Positions 1-11,216 of a stretch of 64,000 nt of DNA are shown piece after piece. This DNA comes from Rhexocercosporidium sp. MPI-PUGE-AT-0058 (lineage: Eukaryota; Ascomycota; Leotiomycetes; Helotiales). A model generated the notes under the pieces. That model made no database searches. It was not told where the DNA came from and saw nothing but the letters and a program-made list of their open reading frames with translations. The position numbers and the translations under genes are program-made. The DNA lies in assembly GCA_020746875.1 (NCBI GenBank), contig JAGTJL010000038.1, positions 62,001-126,000 on the forward strand. The letters run 5' to 3'. Within the stretch, counting starts at the first letter, position 1. Every line of letters begins with the position of its first letter.

Positions 1-352
1 ATCTTGCAAAGTGGAGCTTAATGCGAGACGAATTAGAAAGAGTATGAGATGAATTGGATTGGGTTGATGTGGTTTCCTTTCTCATTAGCTTCATCTTCCC
101 CCACCCCGCCAATGACTAAGCAGGAGCTTTCCTCCTCCAGCTCCTGCTTTCCCCTTGCCATGAAGACGAAGTTTTGTGTGATGTCTCTGTCATTGCTTCG
201 AATCCCGTCCTATTCGCAGTCATGAAGGAAGTATCATGTAGAATGATTTCGTACTCTCTGTCGAACTTAGTCCAGTTCTGCAGCTCAATTGCTGTTCCTC
301 TTATTCTTTCCCTTCCCCCTGCCTGTTCTCTCAGAGACAGCACCCTTATCTT

Positions 353-437
353 CTTATCTTCCCCCTCATCTTCCCCTTTATCTTCCCCTTTATCTTCCCC
401 TTTATCTTCCCCTTTATCTTTCCCTTTATCTTCCCCC
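353..437. repeat. 12-bp minisatellite, unit TTATCTTCCCCT
   Basis: About seven tandem, slightly imperfect copies of a 12-bp pyrimidine unit. Open frames cross it on both strands; on the minus strand it reads as Gly-Glu-Asp-Lys repeats. These frames are by-products of a 12-bp period and I do not call them genes. The same CTTCCCC core recurs, without tandem order, over the next 2.5 kb. Confidence 0.85.
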
Positions 438-599
438 GCCAAGATCCGCAGATGTATATTTCCCCTACCAAACTGGACACCTTGGTTTTCCCTCATCACC
501 TACACCTCATTGTACGAAAGTATTACACTGTATCCCTCTGTCTAACAGATAAAGATCTCTGGAGGCAAAGGATGACATTTGTGGTTGTGAGGGCTGATT

Positions 600-1240
600 C
601 AGTCGGGGAACGCTAAGGGAAGACTTACCGATGCGAAGTAGGGGGAGATTTGCAAGTCAGAGAACGTACAAACTGAAGTAATGCATTGAGTAAGTTAATA
701 TGTTGAGGAAGGCAACGCGATAAAGTAGGGCACAAGTTATTTACTGCAATTTAAGAGGATGGTATGAAATGAGGGGAAATAAGAAGTGGGAAAAGATACG
801 AAGCAAGGTTGAGATAAAGTACAGTAAAGCATGCAGGTGAAGACACGACAGGGGAAGATTCGATGGACGATAATAACTAAAAAAGCGAAAATATGGTGGG
901 GAAAGATATAGGGGGACGATGCAGAGTGGGAGGATTGTGACCGGGGAATGTTCTACAGTAATGGGGGAAGATTTTCGGTGATTTTGGTGGGGAATATTTT
1001 GCGTGGGGGAATATTTGCGGGGGGAAATTATATGGGGAAGATACAGGAAGGTACCGAGGGAAAGAGGCAACAAAAGTGAGCCAGAGTCAGGTGCTCTGGA
1101 CAAAGATAGTTGACTGTAGTGGAAATTATAAAGTAAAGAAATCTGAATCTGAAGGTAAAAGGAATGTATAAGGTAGGTGAAAATGCAACAGGGGAAGATG
1201 CGACGGGGGAAGATACGAAGTAAGGAAGAACAAATCGCCA
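600..1240. repeat. Field of dispersed GGGGAAGAT-type motifs
   Basis: This gene-free stretch holds at least a dozen copies of GGGGAA(G/T)AT-like words at irregular spacing, for example near 848, 899, 965, 1033, 1190 and 1207. All are in the opposite orientation to the minisatellite at 353-437. Frames that stay open here are low-complexity by-products. No gene is seen. Confidence 0.6.
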
Positions 1241-1453
1241 CATACGTGATCCGGCAAGAGCAGCGATCGTTTGGGCTTTACTGCATTTATTGTATATTAC
1301 TATTGTATTTTATTCATGCCCCTGCATATGAATATATCGTATAACGCGGACCATCAGATTGCCACTCTAAACTCTAAGCCCCTTTCGCCATGTCTCATTA
1401 TCCAGATCAGCAAGCTCGAAGCATTATAATACATGTCTGCCAAACGCCCTTCA

Positions 1454-2075
1454 TCAAGTTATAGTTGTTGCCTCCTCCTCCAATGCTTTGAATCTGATGT
1501 GGAAGAAAGAAGCATCATTCTCCGTAAATGACATTATCTCCACACAACGTTCTGCGGTTCCACAAGCACATTGACGACTAGTATCCACAGGCGTGCTGAA
1601 CATCAAGTCTCGCAGACATGACCAACGATTCTTCAAGGAATTGTCCATTAATAACATCACAACCGTCTTCTCCGACAAACACCGCCTTTCTGACATCAGT
1701 ATCTGCACTAGGACTGGCTGGAGCCTATCGTCGACTGTTAGAATATTATCGTCCAGATATGGTTGGAACAATTGTAAGGTGGTCGCGAGAGCGTTTGAGC
1801 CGGCAACCCAGTGATGAAGCGCAGCTGCCCTCGAATATTTCTTGACTTGCTCGCGCGCGGCTTCAAGGTCCTGCCCTTGGCGGATGGTGAATTCTGCGAC
1901 CTTCTCGATGTCTGTGAGCTGTATAGCACAGGCAGGTTAGCTTTGTCGAAGTGTAATTGTTAGTGTCAAGAATTGTTTGTCTTACCAAGCTTGGTAGCCC
2001 TTTGCCGGCTTTGAAGTCCTGCAGCATTTGCAAGAAGCGCCGAGCGTGTGCTACAGGCTCTTCTGCTGCTGACAT
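1454..2075 (-). CDS. Small unidentified protein, one intron
   Basis: I do not recognise this protein. A two-exon model on the minus strand (2075-1986, intron 1985-1919, 1918-1454) gives about 184 residues. The 67-nt intron has donor GTAAGA, a CTAAC branch point and acceptor TACAG, and the splice keeps one frame open. The N-terminal third looks helical. The C-terminal part has a Cys cluster (C-A-C-G-x4-C) followed by an acidic tail. Base composition is balanced, unlike the AT-rich repeats nearby. The true start may lie further upstream, because an open frame with a hydrophobic N-terminus runs 2447-2154 in the same frame and ends at a TAA that a second intron (donor GTCAGT, branch CTAAC) could remove. 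That upstream exon is uncertain. Confidence 0.45.
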
Positions 2076-2569
2076 CCTCCTCGAGTGCCTGATATGCGCG
2101 TCTGCCGTCGATAACTGGCCGCAACTTGAGGTCGAGATCGCAGTGGTTTCCAGTTAGGCAGATATTTTGACTCTGCATGCAAACGGAGGCGAGGACTGAC
2201 TTGGCCAGGGATGAAGGGTCAGAACCAGACGACAAGGAATTTCAACAGTTTCATGAGGTACAGTAATACAACCAGAACTGAAGCTGCATTGAGGTAGATG
2301 CGCTGTGTTGAAAGGATGAAATGGTAGTGGGGGTGAGGTAGGGGAAGCACCGCGGGGTAGGGGAAGAAAGGCGGTGAGAATCAGCAGTACTAGACTTCTT
2401 GCCTTCCCCGTCCCTGCGTCGCGAGATCTACCCCGTGACCCCATCAAAATAAAATCGGCCTTCTCTAACTTCGATCAAATCATTCCTATCCTATGGACTG
2501 GCCTGTCTTTTGTTCGCTAACATATACTGTAACTTACATAAACGTATAGATTCGTCTCGCCATGGGGTA

Positions 2570-2835
2570 ACATTCAGTAAGATGCCACTAGGAAACGTCC
2601 TTTAGCATTTTCCCCCAGAATCTTCCCCTAGAACACTAATGTTCCCTTACTGTCTTCCCCCATGTTCTTCCCCCTTCACAATCTTCCCCTAGCATATTCC
2701 CCCATAAACATCCCTGGTATATTTCCCCCCATGATTTTCCCCTCATATTTTCTCCTCATATTTTCCCCTAGAGTCTTCCCCTTCCCCTAACATCTCTCCT
2801 TCGCATTCCCCCTAGCACCTTCCCTCTGTCGCTTC
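2570..2835. repeat. Field of dispersed TTCCCC motifs
   Basis: About 15 copies of (A/T)(C/T)TTCCCC(C) occur in 265 bp, several followed by TAG or CAT. The orientation is opposite to the 600-1240 field, so the two fields face each other across the gene at 1454-2075. No coding potential is seen. Confidence 0.6.
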
Positions 2836-3395
2836 GCTCAAATTTGTATTCCAACCTTCAAAATCTTCGACAATACCACCCTGATCAATCTTGCACCGGG
2901 ATTATTCACCCTCTAATTGACTTTCACCTAGTCAATGCCTGGATTCCAGTTACCTCCAGTCGTGCCATTTAGCCCCTCATAGAAATGCGATGGGAGTTTG
3001 ACGGTTTTGATCTAGCTCTAATTTATTAACTCGCAATACTATAGGGAGAAAGTCCCGCCAGGTCTGGTCTCGAGCAGAATCTGGTGAGCGAACTTATTTG
3101 CTGCTTGGTGTTGCACAGTCGTTGAAGATTTTGGCAAGTACCTGATTCGAAAATCAGGAAGGACTAGAATGCTCGACAGTTCTTGGCTCGAGCTTCCAAC
3201 AAGCTCGCAAAAGAGAGTTAATTCACATGTATCTAATTGAAATCTCAGACTTTATATGGTGTTTTATCACAGAAGCAGTGTTTATAGCCTACGGTACTAT
3301 CAAAACTTTTTAAATACAAATGTGTCAGTATAAAGCTGTTTAAGGCTAATGTTAACCAAATATTATCAAAACGCTTAAGGTCTTTCCTGAAGATA

Positions 3396-4153
3396 ACGTC
3401 CCGCCCCACTATTCCGCCACCCCTTTTACATCAAAACTCACTACTTTTAATAATTAATATATTTATCATTTATTAATAGAATAATCTCAAACTAAAGATT
3501 TGTAATATATTTTATAAGAAGTTTAATAAGGTATAAGAACTTTCATTTTATATCACGTAATATTATAAAATAAGTATTTAAAGGGCTAAGAAATTTCTCT
3601 CATACAAATTTGGTGTAATTTTGATTTTTCTTATTTTCTTAATAACTTCCACAATTATTAATATAAAACCTTAAAACTTATAATTAAGGTGTATTTTATA
3701 TAAGATTTTATTATTCCTGAGTTTTAAATTAATTCTATTAATAATAAATTTATAATTAAGTAAAGTATAAAGCACTATACAAATAATTTGTATGAGAGAA
3801 ATTAATTACTTAATTAAAACACAACTACTAATACAATTACTTGAAAATTCTTAAAGCTTTGAGATTTATATACGATCTTTATATATTTCGAGTTTTATAA
3901 AATAATATTCATTATTAAGGAAGTTATTAGTAAGTGATTTTTGGCGTTTTTTGTATGTAAAAATTTAAATTTAAAATTACGTAATAATTTATTATCCGAA
4001 TTATATTTGTCTTTACGAAGTTAGTTAAAAAGAGCTAATGAATGCGAATATAAAAAAATTTGTTAGATTTTTATTAATTAGTTATAAAGATATTAATACC
4101 TCAAAATCGCGATTTTTGGTGTAAGAGGCGGGCGGAATGGTGGGGTGGGACGT
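3396..4153. mobile_element. MITE of Tc1/mariner type, 758 bp
   Basis: The element is bounded by TA dinucleotides (3394-3395 and 4154-4155), as expected for a TA target duplication. Its ends are inverted repeats of about 42 bp starting ACGTCCC, with roughly 34 of 42 positions matching. The interior is very AT-rich and has no coding frame. Inside is a second inverted pair: 19 bp at 3592-3610 are perfectly complementary to 3785-3803, so the transcript could fold into a nested hairpin. It must have been mobilised in trans if it moved. No full-length partner with the same ends was seen in the window. Confidence 0.75.
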
Positions 4154-4289
4154 TACAATTAGTTGAACTTCAGATGATTGGTCAAACCGAGTGGCTTTGA
4201 CTCGAGCGTCATGCCGACTATCACCCGGTACTACTACTGTCCTTCCTCCGCGGAACCCTTCCTATTGACAGTCTGACTATTTATCTTCC

Positions 4290-6272
4290 TTATCTCTTCC
4301 GAGCTCTCAGATAGTTCTCTATTATCTCGAAATGCTCATCGATCCGACGGTCTATGTCAGCTAGGTCTGAGAGAGGCGTCTCACACGAGGGAAGGATAAA
4401 TGGTGGTGTTGCCGGCCGCCGAGCCGGGATAGGTTCTGGTCGTAAAGGCAGAGTCGGATACTGACCTATACGTAGTTCAGGAGATGAGGCTGTGGACGAA
4501 TCCGGTTCAACAGGTAGAGTTGGATACTGGCCTATCCGTGCTTCGGGTTCAGGTTCAGGTCCCTTTGCTCCGATATCCATGCTTATACTCGAGGTCGGAA
4601 CTGCCGATTCTTTGCTATCTGGAGACAAAGCTGCAAGCGACTCTGAAACCTGAAGCGATGTCTCGAGTGGATGTGGAAATGTGTTGCTTGCTTTAGGCTG
4701 TGGATTCGGGCGAGAAGCAAGTTCAGAGGATGCGAGCTCCTCCTTAACTTTGGATTGATTGTCTGCCGTGGAGCTTTTCACAGCTGGGACAGGTTGACCT
4801 GCCAGTCTTGAAGAGCTGTCAAGTAGGCCCATGCCATCTGCTGTGTCGGCAAGCTTTCGCTGGGCTGCTCGCTGCTCACTCAAGACTAGGGCTTCCTCTT
4901 GTCGCAACAGATCTGCATATTCATCTTCGAGCTTGGATACAGATTCGAAAATCTGTGGAATTTGTGGCGTGGCTGGAAAGGCGACCGAAGCAGGCGGTAC
5001 GGAAACAAGGGGCGAGATTGACGCCTTTCTCTCACTTGCTGTCACATCTAGTGCCTCATCGTGTCGTAGAGGGTCTGTACACTCTTCTTCGAGCTTGGAC
5101 TCTTGTCGCAGGAGATCTGCATACTCTTCTTCGAGCTTGGACACAGAGTCGGAAACCTGTGGAATGGATGGAAAGGTGACTGATATAGGTGGTGCGGAAA
5201 CAGGGGGTGAGGTTGGCACCCTTATCTTACTTACTGGCACTATCATGCTCGCAGTTGTTACTTCTGGTCGTTTTCCAGTAGATGATTGGAAATTCGAGGG
5301 GCCTGCGACAGCACTGGTATGTTGCTGTGGCTTCGATCGAGGCTTGGTAGCAGCACTGATTGCTTCCTTCTCCTGCTTTGGAACCGCGCTCAGGGGGCTT
5401 GGTCCGGAAAGTATTCTAATATCTGGGGAAATATTCTGGCCACCGGATTTTGAGTCGAGATCAATCGGAATGGGGACTTTAGTGCTCTCTTGTGCTCCTT
5501 GGTATGGTACGAGTGGCCGCTCGGTATCAAGCGATGGCTGGGGCATTGATCCAGGGTTGCAGGTGAGAAAACTATCAAGGCCTTCAATGGCCTCATGCTG
5601 GTCATTAACATCAACAGTGGGTTTGACTGGATCCTCTGTCTTCATCAGACCGGCTCCCTCTATACCAGTATCAAACCCAACACCTTTTAGGCTTTCGATG
5701 ACTCGCTGGATTCTTGATTTGATCTTCTCCTTGACAATCTCCTCGAGCGTTTTTCCTTCGTGCGGCTGATCCGTATTTAAAAAAGTAGCGATCCCAAATC
5801 CAGCCTCGTGGAGATCACGTAACAATTTGGCAAACTCTCCTCCGTCCACGAGAGTCGTAAACGCCTGACTGAAGCTCTTTACCTCTCCCTTCCAATTAAT
5901 CTTAGACCCCTTGGTATTGAAGACTTCGAGATCATGTCGATGGATCCATCGAAGTATCACCTCCGAGATCTCAGCAGCATGTGGATGCGATGCCCACGTG
6001 AATCGGCAGGCAGATTGAAGGTGGTTCGGAGAGTGGGCGTGGAAGACGAGCTGGTTAGGGGAAGCAGTTAGCGAAGTTCTCACATACGAAAGATTACCAC
6101 TAGGTAATGCTGTGAAGCGTGGGAGCAAGTTAAGACTGTTGGGGATATAGAACCAGGTGCTAAGCATGGAACGGGGAATGAAGCGTAAATCAGTACGTAC
6201 CACACTAGTATCCTCCACCGCGTCTGGATCTGTATGACAGCTCTTGCAAGGTGCCATGATTTTTGCGTCCAA
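4290..6272 (-). CDS. P1: unnamed family protein with N-terminal domain and Ser/Pro-rich repeats
   Basis: A 660-residue frame, not recognised by name. Residues about 83-195 form a domain shared with the genes at 13233-15467 and 16697-18469: a C-R-F-x-W motif (residues 89-93), a helical stretch ending in a Leu-Leu-rich helix plus Gly-Phe, then a basic helix with E-E-I-V-K-x-K-I. The rest is low-complexity and probably disordered, with two internal repeats: a block containing S-V-S-K-L-E-(E/D)-E-Y-A-D-L-L-R-Q-E occurring twice (a shorter K-L-E-E-E-C relative sits between), and I-G-Q-Y-P-T-L-P twice near the C-terminus. A probable intron of 150 nt (6200-6051, GTACGT...CTAAC...CCAG) lies in frame, phase 0 at both ends. 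Splicing it removes residues 25-74 and gives about 610 residues, which puts the shared domain nearer the N-terminus as in the relatives. Role unknown. Confidence 0.75.
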   Translation of the reverse strand: MDAKIMAPCKSCHTDPDAVEDTSVVRTDLRFIPRSMLSTWFYIPNSLNLLPRFTALPSGNLSYVRTSLTASPNQLVFHAHSPNHLQSACRFTWASHPHAAEISEVILRWIHRHDLEVFNTKGSKINWKGEVKSFSQAFTTLVDGGEFAKLLRDLHEAGFGIATFLNTDQPHEGKTLEEIVKEKIKSRIQRVIESLKGVGFDTGIEGAGLMKTEDPVKPTVDVNDQHEAIEGLDSFLTCNPGSMPQPSLDTERPLVPYQGAQESTKVPIPIDLDSKSGGQNISPDIRILSGPSPLSAVPKQEKEAISAATKPRSKPQQHTSAVAGPSNFQSSTGKRPEVTTASMIVPVSKIRVPTSPPVSAPPISVTFPSIPQVSDSVSKLEEEYADLLRQESKLEEECTDPLRHDEALDVTASERKASISPLVSVPPASVAFPATPQIPQIFESVSKLEDEYADLLRQEEALVLSEQRAAQRKLADTADGMGLLDSSSRLAGQPVPAVKSSTADNQSKVKEELASSELASRPNPQPKASNTFPHPLETSLQVSESLAALSPDSKESAVPTSSISMDIGAKGPEPEPEARIGQYPTLPVEPDSSTASSPELRIGQYPTLPLRPEPIPARRPATPPFILPSCETPLSDLADIDRRIDEHFEIIENYLRARKR

Positions 6273-7436
6273 GGGAGATTTCGAGCTGCGGCCGGCTCAA
6301 GTCTTACTTTGGGGCTTTCTGAACAGGTAAATAGAAGCGTCGGGGGGATAAAAGTACTTTCTGGGCATACTGCTGTCGTGAAGAATTGCCTTTGTTCTTT
6401 GTCCTGTGTCTGTCGAGCGCCATCGCGATGGAGATAGTGAATAAGCCCACTGGCATAGCGCACTCTTTTCTGTAGCACCTTTCTTTGTAACATCCGTTCC
6501 TTTGTTCTTTGTTCTAGTGGTCCAGTGGTCTGATCAACAAAAGCTGCAAATTGGCGAGAAGATGCCCGCTCAGAAATGCTTTGTCAGGCATGTGCCCAAC
6601 AAGAAACGTATCATGTGTCCTGTGCAAGCATGATGCTCCTAGATTTTGAAGAGCACACGAGACAAACTCTGGGACAGGTTAAGAGAGACGTCTGGGGCTG
6701 AGTCCGGAATGTGGAATGAACAATCTTTGGTTATGGGTGAATATTTGGTAGCTTAAACTACACTTATCGAGCTATTTTCTGGCCCAAGATCAGTTCTCCA
6801 TTAAAGCTTGCGGTTCGATTCTACTGTTGTGCTGCCCCCTTGCATTAGTTCTTCACCTTGTCATTGAATATAATATTCATTGCCCTGTTTTCAATGCCGC
6901 AGGCAGCAACTGACCATAGCTCGAGTACCAACTTTCCAGTACAGAAGACTACTCTACTCAAGAACCAGGAATCTATCTAATCTTCACATCTTACAGTGAA
7001 TATTAGTAGTCTAAGTTTCAAAGATAATGTATCTTTTTCAAGAGCGTCTTCCTTGGAGGAATCATTTCACTTGAATCGCCCTGACTCGACTTTGCGTCTC
7101 CCTTTGTCTCGCTTCTGTGACTGCTTCCTGTCGATACCCTGTAACTGTAGCTATTTTTATTATATTCTATTATGAACAATGCCGCCATGCAACGGGTCTA
7201 GATGCTAGACAGTTATCAGACTCAGCCAAAATCCACTAGGATATCGACGCTTCGATCGAAGCTTCATCGGCATTTCATAGTCTACCAACGGTTCCTGCCT
7301 CCTAGATTATAGTGCAGAGTACTTCCTAGCCAAAAACCTCTATGCTTAGCTAGATATCCTACTAGTGTTCGACTCCACCTGGACATAAATTCTCTGCCAC
7401 CAGTAGCTATTCCTAGTCAATTTACAGTGCAGAGGA
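6273..7436. other. Gene-free stretch upstream of P1
   Basis: Balanced composition, no frame with coding character and no repeat pair seen. It holds the promoter side of P1 and ends at the target duplication of the hAT element. Short open frames at 6080-6493 overlap the P1 start and are by-products. Confidence 0.5.
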
Positions 7437-9089
7437 CTGTCCAGCAGGGTGGCCAACAAGTCAGTTGAGTTAAGCCAACTAAATAAGCCACGCTCTTCAA
7501 CGTCAGTCAGTTAATTGAGATATATTATTAGATAAGTCAGTCAGTTAGTAATAGGTTGATCAGTTGCTTATAAGTTCAAATATTAAAAATTCCCGAATAT
7601 AAGGTGAGTTTAAGTAATATAAATGCTTTAATTTTAAAGCTTATAAATATTATAAATATATTTTAATAAGGGCGGCCGCTTCGCTTAGCTGAAATAAGAG
7701 CTTCTAATTAGCTAGAATCGTGATTCAGCCGAGCTTTAAAGAACCTCAGAATCCCCGGATCGCATCTAAAATTCTGTATCTATCGGAATAATCACGATAA
7801 CTTTATTAAAATAGCCTCTTCTTATATATCCCTTATCGATTTGAGCGACGACGACAATAGAAAAGGACTTAATACGCTTATACAAGTTGTCCCGAACGTA
7901 TTAGCGGCGATAATAGCTAAACCAATAGCAAAAGAGTCTACAGAGCTAAAGATATTACGGAACCGGTGCAAACGATTAGAACCTTAATATAACGAGTTCT
8001 ACGACTTTTTTAAACCTTATAATAAGAAGAGGAATTTAAACTATTTTCTTTACGATTTTAATAAGCTTCTTTTTCATGATCGGAAGCTATTTCCTCATAA
8101 GTTTCTAAAGGGAATAATACTAGTAAAAGCGTCGAAAAAAGCCAGAACTTTATAAGTTTAAAAACTAAGTTATACGCTCTCAAATATCAAGAAAGCTAGT
8201 AACTCGACGTATTAGTATTATAAGCTTTATATATAATCTTCTCCTAATTCTGCAGAAAAGAGAGTTAACTTATTAAGCTATTACAATAAGGCTTTTAATC
8301 AGAATCTCGATTTCTATTTTAACGTAAATACTCTTAATAATACAAAGCGGCACTTTTACGAGAAATACTTATTAAACGACAGAAGAGATATATAAAGATA
8401 AAAGAGCGCTTTTAAACGTATATAAGCTTCTGGAACTGTCGATGGCGCTTATAATCAGATCGTCCTTTTTCGATAGCAAGAGTTTGTTAATGCCTTTATA
8501 AAATAAATTATTCACGATAGCGTAAAATACCGCAAAGCTACGTCAAAACGACTGATCTGATGCTTCAAAATTACTAATATAAATACTATTAAAGCTGTTC
8601 CTTCGTCGCATTCGACAGTTGAGAATTAGTTCCACGAGTATTTTAAGTATTTTAAACCAGAGATTATTAAGGAAATTCGCAACGCTAAATCAAAGATCTT
8701 TATTACTTTTAATAACTAAAGTTTAAAGAAAGAGAAGATTAGTTTACTTGATATCGTTATGTATTTTATTAATAGCAAGTATGAAAGTATTACACGTTTA
8801 ATTAGTTTACCTGAGCTTCCTAGCTATATAAAGACTGGTATTAGTATGTATCCGATCCCCTGAATTTCCCTGCTTTTATTAATTTTTATAAAGCAATGCT
8901 TTATCCTCTTACTTCTTCTCGAACGTTTCGGAATTAATAAATATAATCTTAATTACTTTATTCTTAATAATATAATAAATAATAATATTATACTTTAAGA
9001 GCTCGGTCGATAATAGGGTTTTGACCTTATATATAAGAGATTACGCTATATAAGATATATATTTAATTTGATCGCTGTCGCTTAGTTAT

Positions 9090-11216
9090 TGTCAGGAGCA
9101 GAATAGAGGGTAGGCTTACGGCTTAATCGGGCCTAGTGCGGAGGCTTGGCGGAGGCTGGGGACTTATATACTTAGAGGGAAATCACTCCTAGTCCCCTTT
9201 TACTTCCTTAGAGATTAGTTTTAAATTACAACTGTCGTAGCACTTTACCTTATAAACCGTATATTTTAATCTCTTTACTTACAAGAGGTAGCTCGCTATT
9301 AACTCGGAGGCATTATAGAGTCGATTCGGACGATTCGATATAGACTTAATATATCGCGGAATATAAGAGCTACGCCGGCAACTTATTAAAGCGACGCCGG
9401 AAGTAATTATTTGATTATGCTAGCGGCAAATATCGAAAGGCTTTTTGCGGCTTTTAGGCGATAATAGCGAGACGAATACGGAGATAACACGGAGTCGATT
9501 CGGAAGCTATTAAAGCTCCGGGAGCTTTTTACTTACGAAAGCAAAACGATTAAGGAGGCATAAGCTTTTATATTAAGAGCGAAGCGTCGGTTTAAGCTCG
9601 ATAAAGGGTACTTTTATCTTATAAATGAAAACAGAATAGCTTATTATATGCTTACGTTCGTAAAGAAGCCGGAAAGAATATAAATAGTATATAAGCGGAG
9701 TAAAACCGGAGAAGATATAAAAGCAAGAGTTTCGTAAGAAGATTTTAAAGTTTAGCTCTTTAATTTAATATAAGACTCGATTTCCCGGCGTTTTAACGCG
9801 TTAATTTAATATAAAGAAGCTCGGTAAAAAGACGGAGAGATTACGGACGATTTCGCTAAGAGGCTCGACGGCTTAGAAGAGACTTTAGGCCTTATAAAAG
9901 ACTGCTATAAGGCAAATACTTTGTTTTCGAAGCTTTAGCCTGAGTTATAAAGAGATTTATTACGGTAATAGTTACCGCTTAATATACGCGAAGGAGTGTT
10001 ACGGCTTGCACGTCGAATGAAGGCCGCAAACGCGATTACGGCTTTAGTTATGGAGTCGATACGGACGAGTCACGGAATACGCACGGAAGCGACACGAACT
10101 TGTCGATTTTGCGGTAGCACCGATCACTTTTCTAGCCGTTGTGCGGAGGCTACGTATTATAATTACGGAAGAAAGGGATACTTTGCAAACCGATATATTA
10201 AAAGAGAATAAAATACGTTTTAGCTCTGAAAGAGCTCGGTCCGGCTTTATAAGAGCGTCGATTTGGCTCCGAAAGAGCGCCGTGAAGCTGGTAACTATAC
10301 TTGTATTACAGTAGACGAAGGTCTAGTAGTCGATGGGCGTTATCTCGAGTAGAACTATAAGTCATAAGTGACTTATTAAGTAGTATACTCCGTACGAGCG
10401 AAGCCACTTTAGCACTTGCTCGGAAGTGCGAATTTAAGCTGTTTAAGACGCCTTACAAGGAGAGCTAGCATAGATAAGGCACCGACTCGTCTCCGAAAGA
10501 AGCTGAGAAACCGTCTAAATATATACCGAACGTGCGCCGATAAAAAGCTATAAAGTTATATTATTATAAAATTTTTTTTTAAGTATTCCCTTTAACTTAA
10601 GATACGCTAATATACGTGGCCAAGAGGCCACCTTAAAGAGAGGGGGTGATTTAAGATAATTATAATAAACTCAGCCCGACAAAGCTTCAATACGGCTCCG
10701 AAAGAGCTACGGTATAATATAACTCTGGAAGAGTAACGATACGACTGAGCTTCGGTAAACCCTCGAATAAGTGATAATACGACTACGAAAGAAGCTACGG
10801 CATAGTATAACTCTAAGGATATACGGAAGTTTTACGGAGGCATTTAAAGCTATAAGAGAACTAATTATTATTGTGTATACTTTTCTGTTTTTCTTATAAG
10901 GTTTTAGAGTTTATAGCAGCTTAATATAAATGTAAAAAGAGATAAAGACGTTACGGAGGCCTTACGGAAGAGATACGAAAGTAATACTTAGCTAAGTCGA
11001 AGGCTAATAGCCTTAAGGATTATAGCTTAAGAGAGGGGGTAATATTAGGAGCAGAATAAAGGGTAGGCTTACGGCTTAATCGGGCCTAGTGCGGAGGCTT
11101 AGCGGAGGCTGGGGACTCATGTACTTAAAAGGAAATCACTCCTAGTCCCCTCTTACTTCCTTAGAGATCAGTTTTGAATTACAACTGTCGTGGCACTCTA
11201 CCTTACAAACCTTACA
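9090..11216 (+). mobile_element. gag-only LTR retroelement, copy A
   Basis: Two 174-bp direct repeats (9090-9263 and 11043-11216) begin TGTCAGG (right copy mutated to TATTAGG) and end in TTACA-type sequence. Perfect 5-bp duplications GTTAT flank the element (9085-9089, 11217-11221). Only a Gag-like frame is found between the LTRs; there is no room for, and no sign of, reverse transcriptase or integrase. It is therefore non-autonomous and presumably used enzymes from another element. A second copy with the same structure is at 50447-52604 and a solo LTR at 54986-55159. The differences between copies are mainly transitions, as RIP would make. Confidence 0.9.
9300..10211 (+). pseudogene. Gag of copy A with two zinc knuckles
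   Basis: A frame running from about 9300 resembles a retrotransposon Gag and is broken by TAA/TAG at former Gln/Trp codons. The last 71 residues (9996-10211) are open. They carry one intact CCHC knuckle, C-R-F-C-G-S-T-D-H-F-S-S-R-C, and a second decayed to Y-N-Y-G-R-K-G-Y-F-A-N-R-Y, where Cys to Tyr changes are what G to A mutation gives. The frame ends K-R-E-stop at 10211. Downstream sequence up to the LTR has no recognisable domain. Confidence 0.75.

Noticed and set aside
116..552. Overlapping open frames on both strands over the TTATCTTCCCCT repeat
   Set aside because: They stay open because the unit is 12 bp long. The products are simple repeats with no support outside the repeat.
741..1243. 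Two minus-strand frames of 166 and 71 codons
   Set aside because: Composition is Ser/Pro/Leu low complexity made by the TTCCCC motifs. No motif, no splice or start support.
300..2835. TTCCCC fields as telomeric repeat
   Set aside because: Fungal telomere units are usually TTAGGG, and here spacing is irregular and orientation switches.
4831..5769. Plus-strand frame of 312 codons
   Set aside because: It is antisense to P1, has Ser/Gly/Cys-rich composition typical of an opposite-strand by-product, and no promoter or motif of its own.
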